A program made the translations under genes and the position numbers. Positions 16,862-26,174 of a DNA stretch of 33,063 nucleotides are shown here, in pieces (the first letter of the stretch is position 1; every line of letters begins with the position of its first letter). The notes beneath the pieces are model-generated. The model saw only the letters and a list, made by a program, of their open reading frames with translations. It made no database searches and had not been told where the DNA came from. Source of the stretch: Bacteroidota bacterium. Lineage in GTDB: Bacteria > Bacteroidota > Bacteroidia > AKYH767-A > OLB10. The stretch is taken from the NCBI GenBank assembly GCA_029547265.1, contig JAKPPP010000268.1, positions 1-33,063 of the forward strand, given 5' to 3'.

Positions 16862-19800
16862 ATGAAAAAGAATATTCAATCTGAACTCGTTAAGAGAATT
16901 CTCGTAATCGATGGTGCTATGGGTACCATGATTCAACGTTACCAACTCGATGAAAAGGATTATCGCGGTGATCGTTTTGCTACTTGGTCGCACGACGTAA
17001 AAGGTAATAATGATCTCTTAAGCCTCACTCGCCCCGATATCATTCGCGATATTCATCTCGAATACCTTAACGCTGGTGCCGATATTATCGAGACAAATAC
17101 TTTTTCTGCCCAAGTAATCTCGCTCGCCGATTATAAAATGGAGGAGCTCGCTTACGAAATTAATTTTGAGTCGGCTAAGCTTGCTAAAGAGGCTATCGCT
17201 TTGTATGAGAAGACTAACGGTAACGAATATCCGAAGTTTGTTGCCGGTTCTATCGGACCCACAAATCGTACAACTTCTTTATCGCCCGATGTAAATGATC
17301 CCGGCTATCGCGCAGTTACTTTCGATCAGCTCGTAGATGCTTATTCTACTCAGGTAAAAGGATTAATTGAAGGTGGTTCTGATCTTTTGTTGATCGAAAC
17401 AATTTTCGATACGCTAAACGCTAAGGCTGCTTTGTATGCCATCCAAGTGGTGCAGGAGCAGTTGAATACAAATCTCCCGATTATGATTTCGGGAACTATT
17501 ACCGATGCTTCAGGTCGTACGCTCAGCGGACAAACAGTCGAGGCGTTCTTGAATTCTGTTGCACATGTCGATTTACTAAGCATCGGATTAAATTGCGCCC
17601 TCGGTGCTAAAGAAATGCGCCCTTACCTCGAGGAACTTTCTGAAAAGGCTCCTTTCTTTATTTCTGCTTACCCTAATGCAGGTCTCCCGAATCAGTTCGG
17701 TGAGTACGATGAAACTCCTCACGCAATGGGACACCAAGTAAAGGATTTTCTTGTGAGCGGTTTCTTAAATATCGTTGGTGGTTGCTGCGGTACTACTCCT
17801 GATCATATCCGCGAAATTGCAGCGCTCGCTAAAACTGTAAAACCTCGCGTGCGCCCTGAGCGTGATCATTTGCTTCACCTCAGCGGATTAGAAGCTGTAA
17901 CCCTTCGCCCCGAAAGTAATTTCATGAACGTTGGCGAAAGAACTAACGTCACGGGTAGCCGAAAATTTGCTCGACTCATTGCAGAGAATCAGTACGAAGA
18001 AGCTTTGGCTATCGCTCGCGATCAAGTGGAAGGCGGAGCACAAGCAATCGATATCAATATGGATGAGGGTATGCTCGACTCAGAAGCGGCAATGGTGAAG
18101 TTCTTAAACCTCATCGCTTCTGAACCCGATATCTCTAAACTGCCAATCATGATCGATTCGTCGAAGTTCTACGTGATCGAAGCCGGATTGAAATGTACCC
18201 AAGGAAAAAGTATTGTTAACTCTATTTCACTGAAGGAAGGCGAAGCCGCTTTTATCGAACATGCTAAGATTATTCGTCGCTTCGGTGCCGCTGTAATTGT
18301 TATGGCTTTCGATGAGGATGGTCAAGCAGATTCATACGAACGTCGTATTCAAATTTGTGAGCGTGCTTACAATATATTAACTGAGAAGGTAAATTTCCCT
18401 CCTCAAGATATCATCTTCGATCCGAATATTTTCCCTGTCGCTACTGGGATGGAGGAACATCGTCGTAATGCTCTCGATTTCTTCGATGCTACCGAGTGGA
18501 TCAAGAAAAATTTACCGTACGCTAAAGTGAGCGGCGGTGTTAGTAATGTTTCCTTTTCTTTTCGTGGTAATGATCACGTGCGCGAAGCTATTCACGCAGC
18601 TTTCTTATATCATGCTATTAAACGTGGAATGGATATGGGTATCGTTAACCCTGGCCAGCTTCAAGTTTATGATGAAATCAATAAGGAATTACTCGAACGT
18701 GTTGAGGATGTACTCCTCGATCGTCGTGATGATGCTACCGAACGTCTTATCACTTATGCCGAACAAATTAAAGGCGCCGGCAAAAAGATGGAGCGCGATG
18801 AGGAATGGAGAAATGATTCTGTTGAAGAACGATTGAAACATGCGCTCGTGAAAGGTATCGTGGAATATATCGATCAGGATGTGGAAGAGGCACGTGGAAA
18901 ATATGATAAGGCTCTCCACTTGATTGAAGGTCCTTTGATGGATGGAATGAACGTAGTTGGTGATTTATTCGGCGCCGGTAAAATGTTCTTACCTCAAGTG
19001 GTGAAAAGCGCACGCGTAATGAAAAAGGCTGTTGCTTATCTTTTGCCTTATCTCGAAGCAGAAAAAACAGAAGGTGCATCGAAAGCAGGAAAAATTTTAA
19101 TGGCTACCGTGAAAGGTGATGTGCATGATATCGGTAAAAATATTGTCGGTGTTGTTCTCGCTTGTAATAATTATGAGGTGGTCGATATCGGCGTAATGGT
19201 GCCAGCCGATAAAATTTTAGAACGAGCTATCGAAGAGGAAGTGGATGTGATTGGCCTCAGCGGATTAATTACTCCTTCTCTTGATGAAATGGTACATGTT
19301 GCGAAGGAAATGCAACGCCGCGGATTTACTATCCCGTTGATGATCGGTGGTGCTACTACTTCTCGTGTACATACTGCCGTGAAAATTGCTCCGCATTATG
19401 AATATCCTGTCGTGCATGTGAATGATGCTTCGCGAAGTGTGCCTGTTGTGGGTTCGCTTATCTCGAAAGAGAATCGCGATGAGTTCGTGAGGAAAATTAA
19501 TGAAGATTATGAACGTATTCGTGTGCAACATGCAGGCGCGAATGCAATGAATAAATATATCCCCGTAACGGAGGCAAGAAAAAATCAATCTGTCATAAAC
19601 TGGAATGATTTTAATCTCGCAACACCGGCATTTATCGGTAATAAAGCGTTTGTTGATTATCCGATGGGTGAACTTGTTCCTTATATCGACTGGACACCTT
19701 TCTTCCATAGCTGGGAGATGAAAGGATCTTATCCGAAAATTTTATCAGATCCGGAGAAAGGAACTGAAGCAACGAAATTGTTTAACGATGCTCAACAGAT

Positions 19801-20530
19801 GTTGAAGAAAATTGTTGATGAGAAATGGTTGCAGGCAAATGCTGTTATCGGATTATATCCCGCAAATGCTGTGGGTGATGATATCGAAGTGTATGCCGAT
19901 GATGCTCGTGTAGCAGTAGTTACTAAGTTTCATACTTTGCGTCAACAAACTAAAAAGCCGGAAGGACAAGCAAATGTGGCATTGTCTGATTTCATCGCTC
20001 CTAAATCAACAGGTAAAAGAGATTATATCGGTGCTTTCGCCGTAACAACAGGTGGTGGTATCGATGCTCGCGTGAAAAAGTTTGAAGATGATAACGACGA
20101 TTATAGCGCTATCATGTTAAAAGCACTCGCCGATCGCCTCGCAGAAGCTTTCGCAGAACGTATGCATGAACGCGTGCGTACCGAATTCTGGGGATATGCT
20201 GCTGAAGAACATCTAAGCAAAGAGCAATTGATTAAGGAAGAGTATTGTGGTATTCGTCCTGCTCCGGGTTATCCTGCACAACCCGATCATACAGAGAAAA
20301 ATCAACTCTTCTCTTTACTCGATGTCGAGAAATCAACAGGAATTTATCTCACCGAAAGTTTAGCAATGGTGCCTACTGCTGCTGTCAGCGGATTATATCT
20401 CGCACACCCCGATGCACATTATTTCGGATTAGGAAAAATTGCAAAAGATCAAGTGGAAGACTACGCAAAACGTAAAGGCCTCTCCCTCGATGAAACTGAA
20501 AAATGGCTTAGCCCAGTATTAGCTTATTGA
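16862..20530 (+). CDS. metH: Cobalamin-dependent methionine synthase, full length
   Basis: 1222 residues, the same size as E. coli MetH. It transfers a methyl group from methyltetrahydrofolate to homocysteine through cob(I)alamin in the cytoplasm. Domains in order: homocysteine binding (~1-325; zinc Cys in GLNCALG and [11 protein letters not shown]), pterin/methyl-folate binding (~345-640; [26 protein letters not shown]), B12 cap and Rossmann domain (~650-890; [16 protein letters not shown] with the cobalt-ligating His, then [13 protein letters not shown] and [16 protein letters not shown]), and the reactivation/SAM domain (~905-1222; [15 protein letters not shown]). All key motifs are intact and the reactivation domain is fused. 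It is controlled by the SAM-I riboswitch upstream and is transcribed alone. Confidence 0.98.
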   Translation: MKKNIQSELVKRILVIDGAMGTMIQRYQLDEKDYRGDRFATWSHDVKGNNDLLSLTRPDIIRDIHLEYLNAGADIIETNTFSAQVISLADYKMEELAYEINFESAKLAKEAIALYEKTNGNEYPKFVAGSIGPTNRTTSLSPDVNDPGYRAVTFDQLVDAYSTQVKGLIEGGSDLLLIETIFDTLNAKAALYAIQVVQEQLNTNLPIMISGTITDASGRTLSGQTVEAFLNSVAHVDLLSIGLNCALGAKEMRPYLEELSEKAPFFISAYPNAGLPNQFGEYDETPHAMGHQVKDFLVSGFLNIVGGCCGTTPDHIREIAALAKTVKPRVRPERDHLLHLSGLEAVTLRPESNFMNVGERTNVTGSRKFARLIAENQYEEALAIARDQVEGGAQAIDINMDEGMLDSEAAMVKFLNLIASEPDISKLPIMIDSSKFYVIEAGLKCTQGKSIVNSISLKEGEAAFIEHAKIIRRFGAAVIVMAFDEDGQADSYERRIQICERAYNILTEKVNFPPQDIIFDPNIFPVATGMEEHRRNALDFFDATEWIKKNLPYAKVSGGVSNVSFSFRGNDHVREAIHAAFLYHAIKRGMDMGIVNPGQLQVYDEINKELLERVEDVLLDRRDDATERLITYAEQIKGAGKKMERDEEWRNDSVEERLKHALVKGIVEYIDQDVEEARGKYDKALHLIEGPLMDGMNVVGDLFGAGKMFLPQVVKSARVMKKAVAYLLPYLEAEKTEGASKAGKILMATVKGDVHDIGKNIVGVVLACNNYEVVDIGVMVPADKILERAIEEEVDVIGLSGLITPSLDEMVHVAKEMQRRGFTIPLMIGGATTSRVHTAVKIAPHYEYPVVHVNDASRSVPVVGSLISKENRDEFVRKINEDYERIRVQHAGANAMNKYIPVTEARKNQSVINWNDFNLATPAFIGNKAFVDYPMGELVPYIDWTPFFHSWEMKGSYPKILSDPEKGTEATKLFNDAQQMLKKIVDEKWLQANAVIGLYPANAVGDDIEVYADDARVAVVTKFHTLRQQTKKPEGQANVALSDFIAPKSTGKRDYIGAFAVTTGGGIDARVKKFEDDNDDYSAIMLKALADRLAEAFAERMHERVRTEFWGYAAEEHLSKEQLIKEEYCGIRPAPGYPAQPDHTEKNQLFSLLDVEKSTGIYLTESLAMVPTAAVSGLYLAHPDAHYFGLGKIAKDQVEDYAKRKGLSLDETEKWLSPVLAY

Positions 20531-20720
20531 TATTGAAAATATTCGTTGAGTAATTTGTTCCGAATCCGTGTTCGTTTAGATGAACCCGGACCTGACATTA
20601 TCAAATTTTCAAATTGTCTCATCTTCAAATCATCCCAACGGCTCATCCCGCAATTTTTCGCTTTGGTCTTTCGTTTACTACTATTCATCGATAACATGAT
20701 GTTTATTGGTTAAGGTTCTC
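20531..20720. other. Intergenic region metH to ABC efflux operon, no gene seen
   Basis: No open frame looks real. It contains a small inverted repeat near 20568-20591 (CGTTCG / CCCGGAC region) and a loosely repetitive tcaaatt/ttcaaat stretch at about 20600-20635 that may be a decayed heptad repeat. Confidence 0.4.
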
Positions 20721-20728
20721 TATTTTTG
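20721..20728 (+). promoter_or_regulatory. Promoter -7 element of the MacAB-like operon
   Basis: TATTTTTG matches TAnnTTTG exactly and lies 18 nt before the ATG at 20747. The TTG at 20726, a possible earlier start codon in frame, is part of this element, so the ATG at 20747 is preferred. Confidence 0.7.
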
Positions 20729-20746
20729 ATAAATCACGCACTTTCT

Positions 20747-21412
20747 ATGATTTCGTTGAATAATGTTCACAAGTCGTACCGTATGGGTAACGGCGCTATG
20801 CATGTCCTTAAAGGGATCGATCTTTCTATCGGTGCCGGTGAGATGGTTGCTATTATGGGTTCTTCCGGTTCGGGAAAGTCTACTTTGCTCAATATCCTCG
20901 GTATCCTCGATGAATATGATTCCGGCGACTATCGTTTAAACGATACTTTAATCAAGGACCTTAACCCTACCAAGTCAGCGTATTTCCGTAATCAATTCTT
21001 AGGTTTCGTTTTCCAGTCGTTCAACCTCCTTTCATTTAAAAATGCAATGGAGAATGTTGCGCTTCCGCTCTATTATCAGAATGTAAGTCGTAAAGAGCGT
21101 AATAAATTGGCACTCGAATATCTCGATCGTGTGGGATTGAAAGATTGGGCTAACCACTCTCCGAATGAAATGTCGGGCGGACAAAAACAACGTGTCGCTA
21201 TTGCTCGCGCCCTCATCACTAAACCGAAAGTTATCCTTGCCGATGAACCTACCGGCGCACTCGATTCTGCTACTACACTCGAGGTAATGGATCTACTTAC
21301 TGATGTTCATAAACAAGGTGTTACTGTTATTATTGTTACCCACGAACCCGATGTGGCTGCACGTACTCAACGTGTTATTCGCATCAAAGATGGTTTGATT
21401 GTTCACGAGTAA
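20747..21412 (+). CDS. ABC transporter ATPase, MacB/LolD-like
   Basis: 221 residues from the ATG at 20747 ([14 protein letters not shown]). It powers a type VII-like mechanotransmission exporter from the cytoplasmic side. Walker [11 protein letters not shown]-loop VFQSFNLL, signature MSGGQKQR, Walker [13 protein letters not shown] and the switch His in [10 protein letters not shown] are all present. The [14 protein letters not shown] segment is typical of the MacB/LolD group. It is the first gene of a four-gene string, followed after 12 nt by a permease. Substrate unknown: macrolides, peptides, siderophores or lipoproteins are possible for the family. Confidence 0.93.
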   Translation: MISLNNVHKSYRMGNGAMHVLKGIDLSIGAGEMVAIMGSSGSGKSTLLNILGILDEYDSGDYRLNDTLIKDLNPTKSAYFRNQFLGFVFQSFNLLSFKNAMENVALPLYYQNVSRKERNKLALEYLDRVGLKDWANHSPNEMSGGQKQRVAIARALITKPKVILADEPTGALDSATTLEVMDLLTDVHKQGVTVIIVTHEPDVAARTQRVIRIKDGLIVHE

Positions 21413-21424
21413 TTTTTTTCTACA

Positions 21425-22654
21425 ATGTTTGATAAGGAAGTCTGGTACGAAATTCTTGCCACTGTGCGCGCTAATCGCTTGAGAACTTTTCTCACTGCGT
21501 TCAGCGTAGCTTGGGGTATTTTTATTTTGATCGTATTGCTGGGCTCCGGACGTGGATTACGTAATGGTGCCGAATATCAATTTCAAAGTGATGCGGTGAA
21601 TTCCATCTGGATCAATGGCGGTGAAACTTCTAAAACTTATGGTGGATTTCAACCGGGACGAAATATTCAATTAACTAACGAAGATTTTGCATTGATTCGT
21701 CGTAAAGAGAGTAACGGTTATGAAATGACCGCTTCTTATGATGGTCGTTCTATGCGTACTTTAAATTATAAGAAAGAGAATGGCGCATTCACTGTGAGAA
21801 GTTGTATGCCCGACCACGATTACCTCGAGAATTGTAAAGTTATCGCCGGCCGATTTATTAACGACCTCGATATCTCCGGATATCGTAAAGTTTGTGTAAT
21901 CGGTGAACCTGTTCGCGATGCTTTGTTTAAGAAGGAAAATCCTATTGGCAATTATTTAAATGTTGAAGGTATTCCTTATAAAGTCATCGGCGTATTTACC
22001 GATCAAGGTCGTGGTGATAATGAGCGTATATACATCCCCGTTAGTACCGCCCAGCGTGCATACAACGGACAAAGCAATCTCAACGTTATCTGGATGAGTA
22101 CAGGTAACGAAGGTGTCGATGGAAGTGAAGCAATGGCAAAAGATATTCGTAATTTACTTGCGAAGAAATACAATTTCGATCCCGCCGATGAGGATGCTGT
22201 TAATGTGTGGAATAACACTATTGAGTATGTCCGCATCATGAATATGCTCAACGGAATTAAAATATTTATTTGGATCATCGGTATAGGTACTTTGATCGCC
22301 GGAATTGTTGGCGTAAGTAATATCATGATGATCGCTGTGAAAGAACGTACAAAAGAAATTGGTGTGCGTAAAGCTATCGGTGCTCCTCCTTCTTCTATTA
22401 TTAGTATGATCTTGCAAGAGAGTATTATGATTACTGCTATCGCAGGATTCGTTGGACTCTTCTTCGGAACAATCTTGCTTGAAATTGCTAAGAGCTTTAT
22501 GCCTCCCGGCGATTTCTTTAGAAATCCGGAGGTAGATGTTTCGGTAGCAATTTGGTCTGTTATCGTGTTAATTATTTCAGGTGCACTCGCAGGATTATTC
22601 CCCGCTATGCGCGCCGCTCGTATTCAACCTGTAGTCGCTTTGCGCGATGAATAA
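21425..22654 (+). CDS. MacB-like ABC permease, first of two
   Basis: 409 residues with the FtsX/MacB layout. One N-terminal membrane helix (~18-40, RLRTFLTAFSVAWGIFILIVLLGSG) precedes a large periplasmic MacB_PCD domain (~45-275). Three C-terminal helices follow (IKIFIWIIGIGTLIAGIVGV, IMITAIAGFVGLFFGTILL, VAIWSVIVLIISGALAGLFP). The family motif VSNIMMIAVKERTKEIGVRKAIGAPP is intact. It probably pairs with the next gene as a heterodimer, since the two are similar but not identical. It follows the ATPase by 12 nt and precedes its paralogue by 11 nt. Confidence 0.93.
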   Translation: MFDKEVWYEILATVRANRLRTFLTAFSVAWGIFILIVLLGSGRGLRNGAEYQFQSDAVNSIWINGGETSKTYGGFQPGRNIQLTNEDFALIRRKESNGYEMTASYDGRSMRTLNYKKENGAFTVRSCMPDHDYLENCKVIAGRFINDLDISGYRKVCVIGEPVRDALFKKENPIGNYLNVEGIPYKVIGVFTDQGRGDNERIYIPVSTAQRAYNGQSNLNVIWMSTGNEGVDGSEAMAKDIRNLLAKKYNFDPADEDAVNVWNNTIEYVRIMNMLNGIKIFIWIIGIGTLIAGIVGVSNIMMIAVKERTKEIGVRKAIGAPPSSIISMILQESIMITAIAGFVGLFFGTILLEIAKSFMPPGDFFRNPEVDVSVAIWSVIVLIISGALAGLFPAMRAARIQPVVALRDE

Positions 22655-22665
22655 CTCTGCCCGCT

Positions 22666-23919
22666 ATGTTCGATCGTGATGCCTGGCAAGAGATATTTGC
22701 CACAATTAAAAAAAACAAATTACGTACGTTCCTCACGTGCTTCGGCGTGTATTGGGGAATATTTATGCTGGTGATAATGCTCGGCGCAGGAAATGGTTTG
22801 CGAAACGGAATTCTAGCAGGCTTCAACGGTACTGCTACTAATAGTTTCTTCTGTTGGGCACAGAAAACTTCGAAGCCGTATAAAGGAATGAAACCCGGAC
22901 GAAGTTTTAATTTTACGAATGATGATTTCAAAGCACTAAGGCAACTTCCCGAATTAGATATTATCGCTCCTATGAATCGCTTGGGAGGTTACGGTAGTTC
23001 TAATAATGTAGTACGTGGATTAAAAACCGGAAACTATCAGGTTTCAGGTGTTTATCCGGAGGTAAATCAAATTGAAAAAGTCGATCTCAGCGAAGGTAGA
23101 TTTTTAAATTATAATGATATTCTTCAACGACGTAAAGTCTGCATAATAGGTAAACGCGTTCGCGAAATTTTATTTAAACCCGATGAAAATCCTTTGGGTG
23201 ATTATATACGCGTTAATGGTGTTTACTTCAGAGTTATAGGTGTTACTAAACCAACTGCCGGCGGACAAAACGGTCAAGAGCAATCGGAAACAGTGAATAT
23301 TCCGTTTACTACTTTCCAACAGGCTTTTAATTATGGTGATGTGGTAGGTTGGTTCGCAGTAACAGCGAAAAACGGAGTCCAGGCTACCGAAGCTGAAGAA
23401 AAAGCATTAGCTGTTTTGCGCGAACGCCATAAAATTGCTCCCGAAGATCAACTTGCTATCGGACATTGGAATATGGAGAAAGAGTTTAATAAGCTCAGCG
23501 GATTATTTTCCGGTATCGATATTCTTGTGTGGGTCGTTGGAACCGGAACGCTGCTCGCAGGAATCATCGGTGTAAGTAATATTATGCTCATCATCGTTAA
23601 AGAAAGAACGAAAGAAATCGGTATCCGTCGAGCTATCGGTGCTCCGCCTGCATTAATCGTCCGACAAATAATTATCGAAAGCGTTTTCTTAACGGCTATC
23701 GCCGGATATGTGGGATTGGTAGTTTCTGTTTCTCTTCTCGAACTCGTATCGAATGCCATTCCGGAATCAGATGATTCAATGTTTATTCACCCCGGTGTCG
23801 ATGTGTCTGTAGCACTAACGGCATTGGCTATCCTAATATTTGCCGGCGCTCTCGCCGGATTAATACCAGCACGTAAAGCAATTGCTGTAAGCCCTGTTGA
23901 GGCGCTGAGAGCAGATTAA
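22666..23919 (+). CDS. MacB-like ABC permease, second of two
   Basis: 417 residues with the same layout as its upstream paralogue: an N-terminal helix (LRTFLTCFGVYWGIFMLVIMLGAGNG), a periplasmic MacB_PCD domain, then three helices. It has the motif VSNIMLIIVKERTKEIGIRRAIGAPP and ends PARKAIAVSPVEALRAD. The periplasmic part differs strongly from the first permease (GQNGQEQSETVNIPFTTFQQAF), suggesting division of labour in a heterodimeric exporter. The gene is packed 11 nt after the first permease and 12 nt before the adaptor. Confidence 0.93.
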   Translation: MFDRDAWQEIFATIKKNKLRTFLTCFGVYWGIFMLVIMLGAGNGLRNGILAGFNGTATNSFFCWAQKTSKPYKGMKPGRSFNFTNDDFKALRQLPELDIIAPMNRLGGYGSSNNVVRGLKTGNYQVSGVYPEVNQIEKVDLSEGRFLNYNDILQRRKVCIIGKRVREILFKPDENPLGDYIRVNGVYFRVIGVTKPTAGGQNGQEQSETVNIPFTTFQQAFNYGDVVGWFAVTAKNGVQATEAEEKALAVLRERHKIAPEDQLAIGHWNMEKEFNKLSGLFSGIDILVWVVGTGTLLAGIIGVSNIMLIIVKERTKEIGIRRAIGAPPALIVRQIIIESVFLTAIAGYVGLVVSVSLLELVSNAIPESDDSMFIHPGVDVSVALTALAILIFAGALAGLIPARKAIAVSPVEALRAD

Positions 23920-23931
23920 TAAATACTCGTT

Positions 23932-25038
23932 ATGTTCAAAAAAATCTTTAAAGTCGTTCTCCTTTTATTGTTGGTTGGTTCATTCTTTTGGACCATCTGG
24001 TTCTTCTATAATAAATCGAAGACCCCCGATGAAGTTTTTAAAACTGAAAAGCCTGCAGTAACGAATATCATTCGTAAAACAGTAGCTACCGGTTCTGTAG
24101 TTCCTCGTCGCGAGGTGTTTGTAAAACCGCAAGTGTCGGGTATCATCGACGAATTATATGTGGTTGCAGGTAAGATGATCAAGAAAGGTGATGTGATCGC
24201 GAAAGTGAAAATCATACCGAATATGATTAGCTTAAATGAAGCCGAAAGTCGCGTGAATAAATCACAGATCAGTTTTGATCAAGCGAAAACCGACTTCGAT
24301 CGCTACCAACAATTGTTCACAGGAAAAATTATCAGCCCTTCTGAATTCCAACAGTATGAAATTCGCCTTCGTCAAGCACGCGAAGAATTAAAGGCTGCGC
24401 AAGATAACCTCGACTTAATTAAAGATGGTGTTGCGAAAAGTTCAGGTAGCGCTACTAATACATTGATTAAATCTACAATCACCGGAATGGTACTTGATGT
24501 TCCCGTAAAAGAAGGTTTCTCAGTGATTGAAGCAAATACTTTTAACGAAGGAACTACTATCGCTTCTGTTGCCGATATGGGCGAGATGATCTTCGAAGGG
24601 AAAGTGGATGAATCAGAGGTAGGAAAGATCAAATCGGGTATGGATCTTATCTTAACTGTTGGTGCTATCGAAAATTATAAGTTCAGCGCTAAGCTCGAAT
24701 ATATCGCTCCGAAAGGAGTAGCTGAAAATGGCGCTATCCAATTCCAGATTAAAGCTGCCGTTAAACTCGATCCCGATCATTTTATCCGCGCAGGTTATTC
24801 GGCAAATGCCGATATTATCCTCGAAAGAAAGGATAATGTATTGTCGGTGCCCGAAAGTGTACTTCAGTTCTCAGGCGATACAACGTTTGTTGAAGTTGAA
24901 ACTGGAACTAATACCTATCGCAAGCAAGTACTCAAAACAGGAATCTCAGATGGAATCAATATCGAAGTGTTAAACGGAATCACCAATAAAGATAAAATTA
25001 AAGTGCCTGCCGGCTCAGTAGCTGAAAAGACAAGTTAA
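23932..25038 (+). CDS. MacA-like periplasmic adaptor (HlyD/RND family), first copy
   Basis: 368 residues. A single N-terminal anchor helix (MFKKIFKVVLLLLLVGSFFW) is followed by a split lipoyl domain (VKPQVSGIIDELYVVAGKMIKKGDVIAKV and STITGMVLDVPVKEGFSVIE). Between them is an alpha-hairpin coiled coil (~95-165, NEAESRVNKSQISFDQAKTDF). A beta-barrel and a membrane-proximal domain follow (SVPESVLQFSGDTTFVEVE). It should bridge the MacB-like permeases to an outer-membrane TolC-type channel across the periplasm. It is the last gene of the operon and is followed by a strong terminator. A second adaptor lies at 28913. Confidence 0.92.
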   Translation: MFKKIFKVVLLLLLVGSFFWTIWFFYNKSKTPDEVFKTEKPAVTNIIRKTVATGSVVPRREVFVKPQVSGIIDELYVVAGKMIKKGDVIAKVKIIPNMISLNEAESRVNKSQISFDQAKTDFDRYQQLFTGKIISPSEFQQYEIRLRQAREELKAAQDNLDLIKDGVAKSSGSATNTLIKSTITGMVLDVPVKEGFSVIEANTFNEGTTIASVADMGEMIFEGKVDESEVGKIKSGMDLILTVGAIENYKFSAKLEYIAPKGVAENGAIQFQIKAAVKLDPDHFIRAGYSANADIILERKDNVLSVPESVLQFSGDTTFVEVETGTNTYRKQVLKTGISDGINIEVLNGITNKDKIKVPAGSVAEKTS

Positions 25039-25063
25039 TCTGATAAAATTATTGTAAAGAATA

Positions 25064-25098
25064 GGGAAGCTATCAAACCAGATAAGCTTCCCTTTTCT
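25064..25098 (+). terminator. Terminator of the ABC efflux operon
   Basis: GGGAAGCT (25064-25071) pairs with AGCTTCCC (25085-25092), extended by ATC/GAT across a one-base bulge, with loop AAACCA. A TTTTCTTT tail follows. It starts 26 nt after the adaptor stop codon. Confidence 0.85.
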
Positions 25099-25107
25099 TT
25101 TGAGCAT

Positions 25108-25140
25108 AAAAAAAGGGCCTCGTAAACGAAGCCCTTTTTT
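25108..25140. terminator. Bidirectional terminator for the small lipoprotein gene
   Basis: A7-GGGC and GCCC-T6 arms, with inner pairs TCG/CGA and a TAAA loop, form a hairpin that works on both strands. On the minus strand it lies 23 nt after the lipoprotein stop; on the plus strand it backs up the operon terminator. Confidence 0.88.
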
Positions 25141-25162
25141 AATTTCTAATAACTTGCTGTGA

Positions 25163-25363
25163 TTAGTGAGCAGCAGCAGTATCAACTGCAGCAGCAGCTG
25201 TATCAACTGTAGCAGCAGCAGCTGTGTCAACTGCAGGAGCAGCTTCAGCAGCTACAGCAGCAGTATCAGTAGTTCCTTCAGCAGGAGCTTCTGTTTTAGA
25301 TCCACAAGAAGATAATGCTACAACGAAAGTAGCAACAGCAAGGAATGATAAGAATTTTTTCAT
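25163..25363 (-). CDS. Small Ala-rich low-complexity lipoprotein
   Basis: 66 residues: a lipoprotein signal MKKFLSFLAVATFVVALSSC (Cys20 as lipid anchor), then a short acidic linker (GSKTEAPAEGTTDT). The rest is only an Ala-rich repeat with Val-Asp-Thr spacers (AVDTAAAATVDTAAAAVDT) ending in His. The DNA shows gcagcag/gctgtatcaact repeats. It has its own terminator and points away from the ECF sigma gene. The weak element TAAGTTTC (25395-25388) may be its -7 box. Homologous small lipoproteins are common in Bacteroidota but uncharacterised. A structural or stress-response role is possible but unsupported. Confidence 0.8.
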   Translation of the reverse strand: MKKFLSFLAVATFVVALSSCGSKTEAPAEGTTDTAAVAAEAAPAVDTAAAATVDTAAAAVDTAAAH

Positions 25364-25500
25364 TTTTATGAGATGAGTTTTTGGTTAGAAACTTACACTT
25401 AATACCGGAATCGCTTTTTGGTAACCCGATTTTATGGTCAAAATCTGAAGAAAAAACGTAAGTTCTTGATAATCATGCAATAAAAGTTGAAAGAAATTTA

Positions 25501-25529
25501 TTTTGGCCTCGTTTAATTGATGAATTTTG
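25501..25529 (+). promoter_or_regulatory. Candidate promoter of the sigma/anti-sigma-protease pair
   Basis: TTTTG (25501-25505) and GAATTTTG (25522-25529; one mismatch to TAnnTTTG) are separated by 16 bases. The predicted leader to the ATG at 25581 is about 45 nt. The TTG at 25527, an in-frame alternative start, falls inside this element. Confidence 0.45.
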
Positions 25530-25580
25530 CAAAAGAAAGGGTTACCTTTTCAATTATCCCGAATTAAGGACTATACAAGC

Positions 25581-26174
25581 ATGAAGCAGGTACAGCCTGT
25601 CACTGAAGCAGAAATGCTTCGCTCGCTGCAAAGCGGTGACCAAAAGGCGCTCAAATCAGTTTACCGCCAGCATTATCAAACGATAATGAATCTGGTATTA
25701 AACAATGGCGGCTCCTTGCAAGAGGCTAAAGATGTTTACCAAGAGGCGCTCATTGTCTTCTACGAGAAATTGCAGGAGGATGATTTCGAACTTAACTGTA
25801 GCATCAAAACCTTCATCTATTCTGTCAGCCGACGGTTATGGCTCAAGCAATTGCAGCGTAAGTCGAGGTTTACCGATGATTTAAGCGATACGGATGAGTT
25901 TATTCAGGTTGAATCGGAGGACATGGAGCAGAAGGAGGATCAGTACCACGCTATGCAAGTTGCATTGGAAGGCCTCGGCGAACCTTGCCGTTCTATTCTG
26001 AAAGATTTCTATATCAATAATCAGAGTATGGACGATATCACCGAGAAGTTTGGTTATACAAATGCCGACAATGCCAAAAATCAAAAGTATAAGTGCCTGA
26101 AACGTCTCAAGAAAACTTTCTTTGAGGTGTATCAGAAAACGGGAAATAACAATGACCAACAGGAGAGAAACTGA
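25581..26174 (+). CDS. ECF-type RNA polymerase sigma factor
   Basis: 197 residues from the ATG at 25581 (MKQVQPVTEAEMLRSLQSGD). It directs RNA polymerase to a dedicated promoter set. Region 2 is seen at ~12-85 (LKSVYRQHYQTIMNLV, EAKDVYQEALIVFYEKL, IKTFIYSVSRRLWLKQL) and region 4 at ~130-185 (LGEPCRSILKDFYINNQSMDDITEKFGY, KYKCLKRLKKTF). The linker is acidic (VESEDMEQKEDQ). There is no region 3, so it is group 4 (ECF). Its end overlaps the following gene by 23 nt, showing translational coupling with the putative anti-sigma/protease. The upstream TTG at 25527 lies in the promoter and is rejected as start. Confidence 0.9.
   Translation: MKQVQPVTEAEMLRSLQSGDQKALKSVYRQHYQTIMNLVLNNGGSLQEAKDVYQEALIVFYEKLQEDDFELNCSIKTFIYSVSRRLWLKQLQRKSRFTDDLSDTDEFIQVESEDMEQKEDQYHAMQVALEGLGEPCRSILKDFYINNQSMDDITEKFGYTNADNAKNQKYKCLKRLKKTFFEVYQKTGNNNDQQERN

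Noticed and set aside
20726-20746. TTG at 20726 as the start of the MacB-like ATPase
   Set aside because: The TTG is the end of a perfect TAnnTTTG promoter element, and the family alignment begins at the ATG at 20747.
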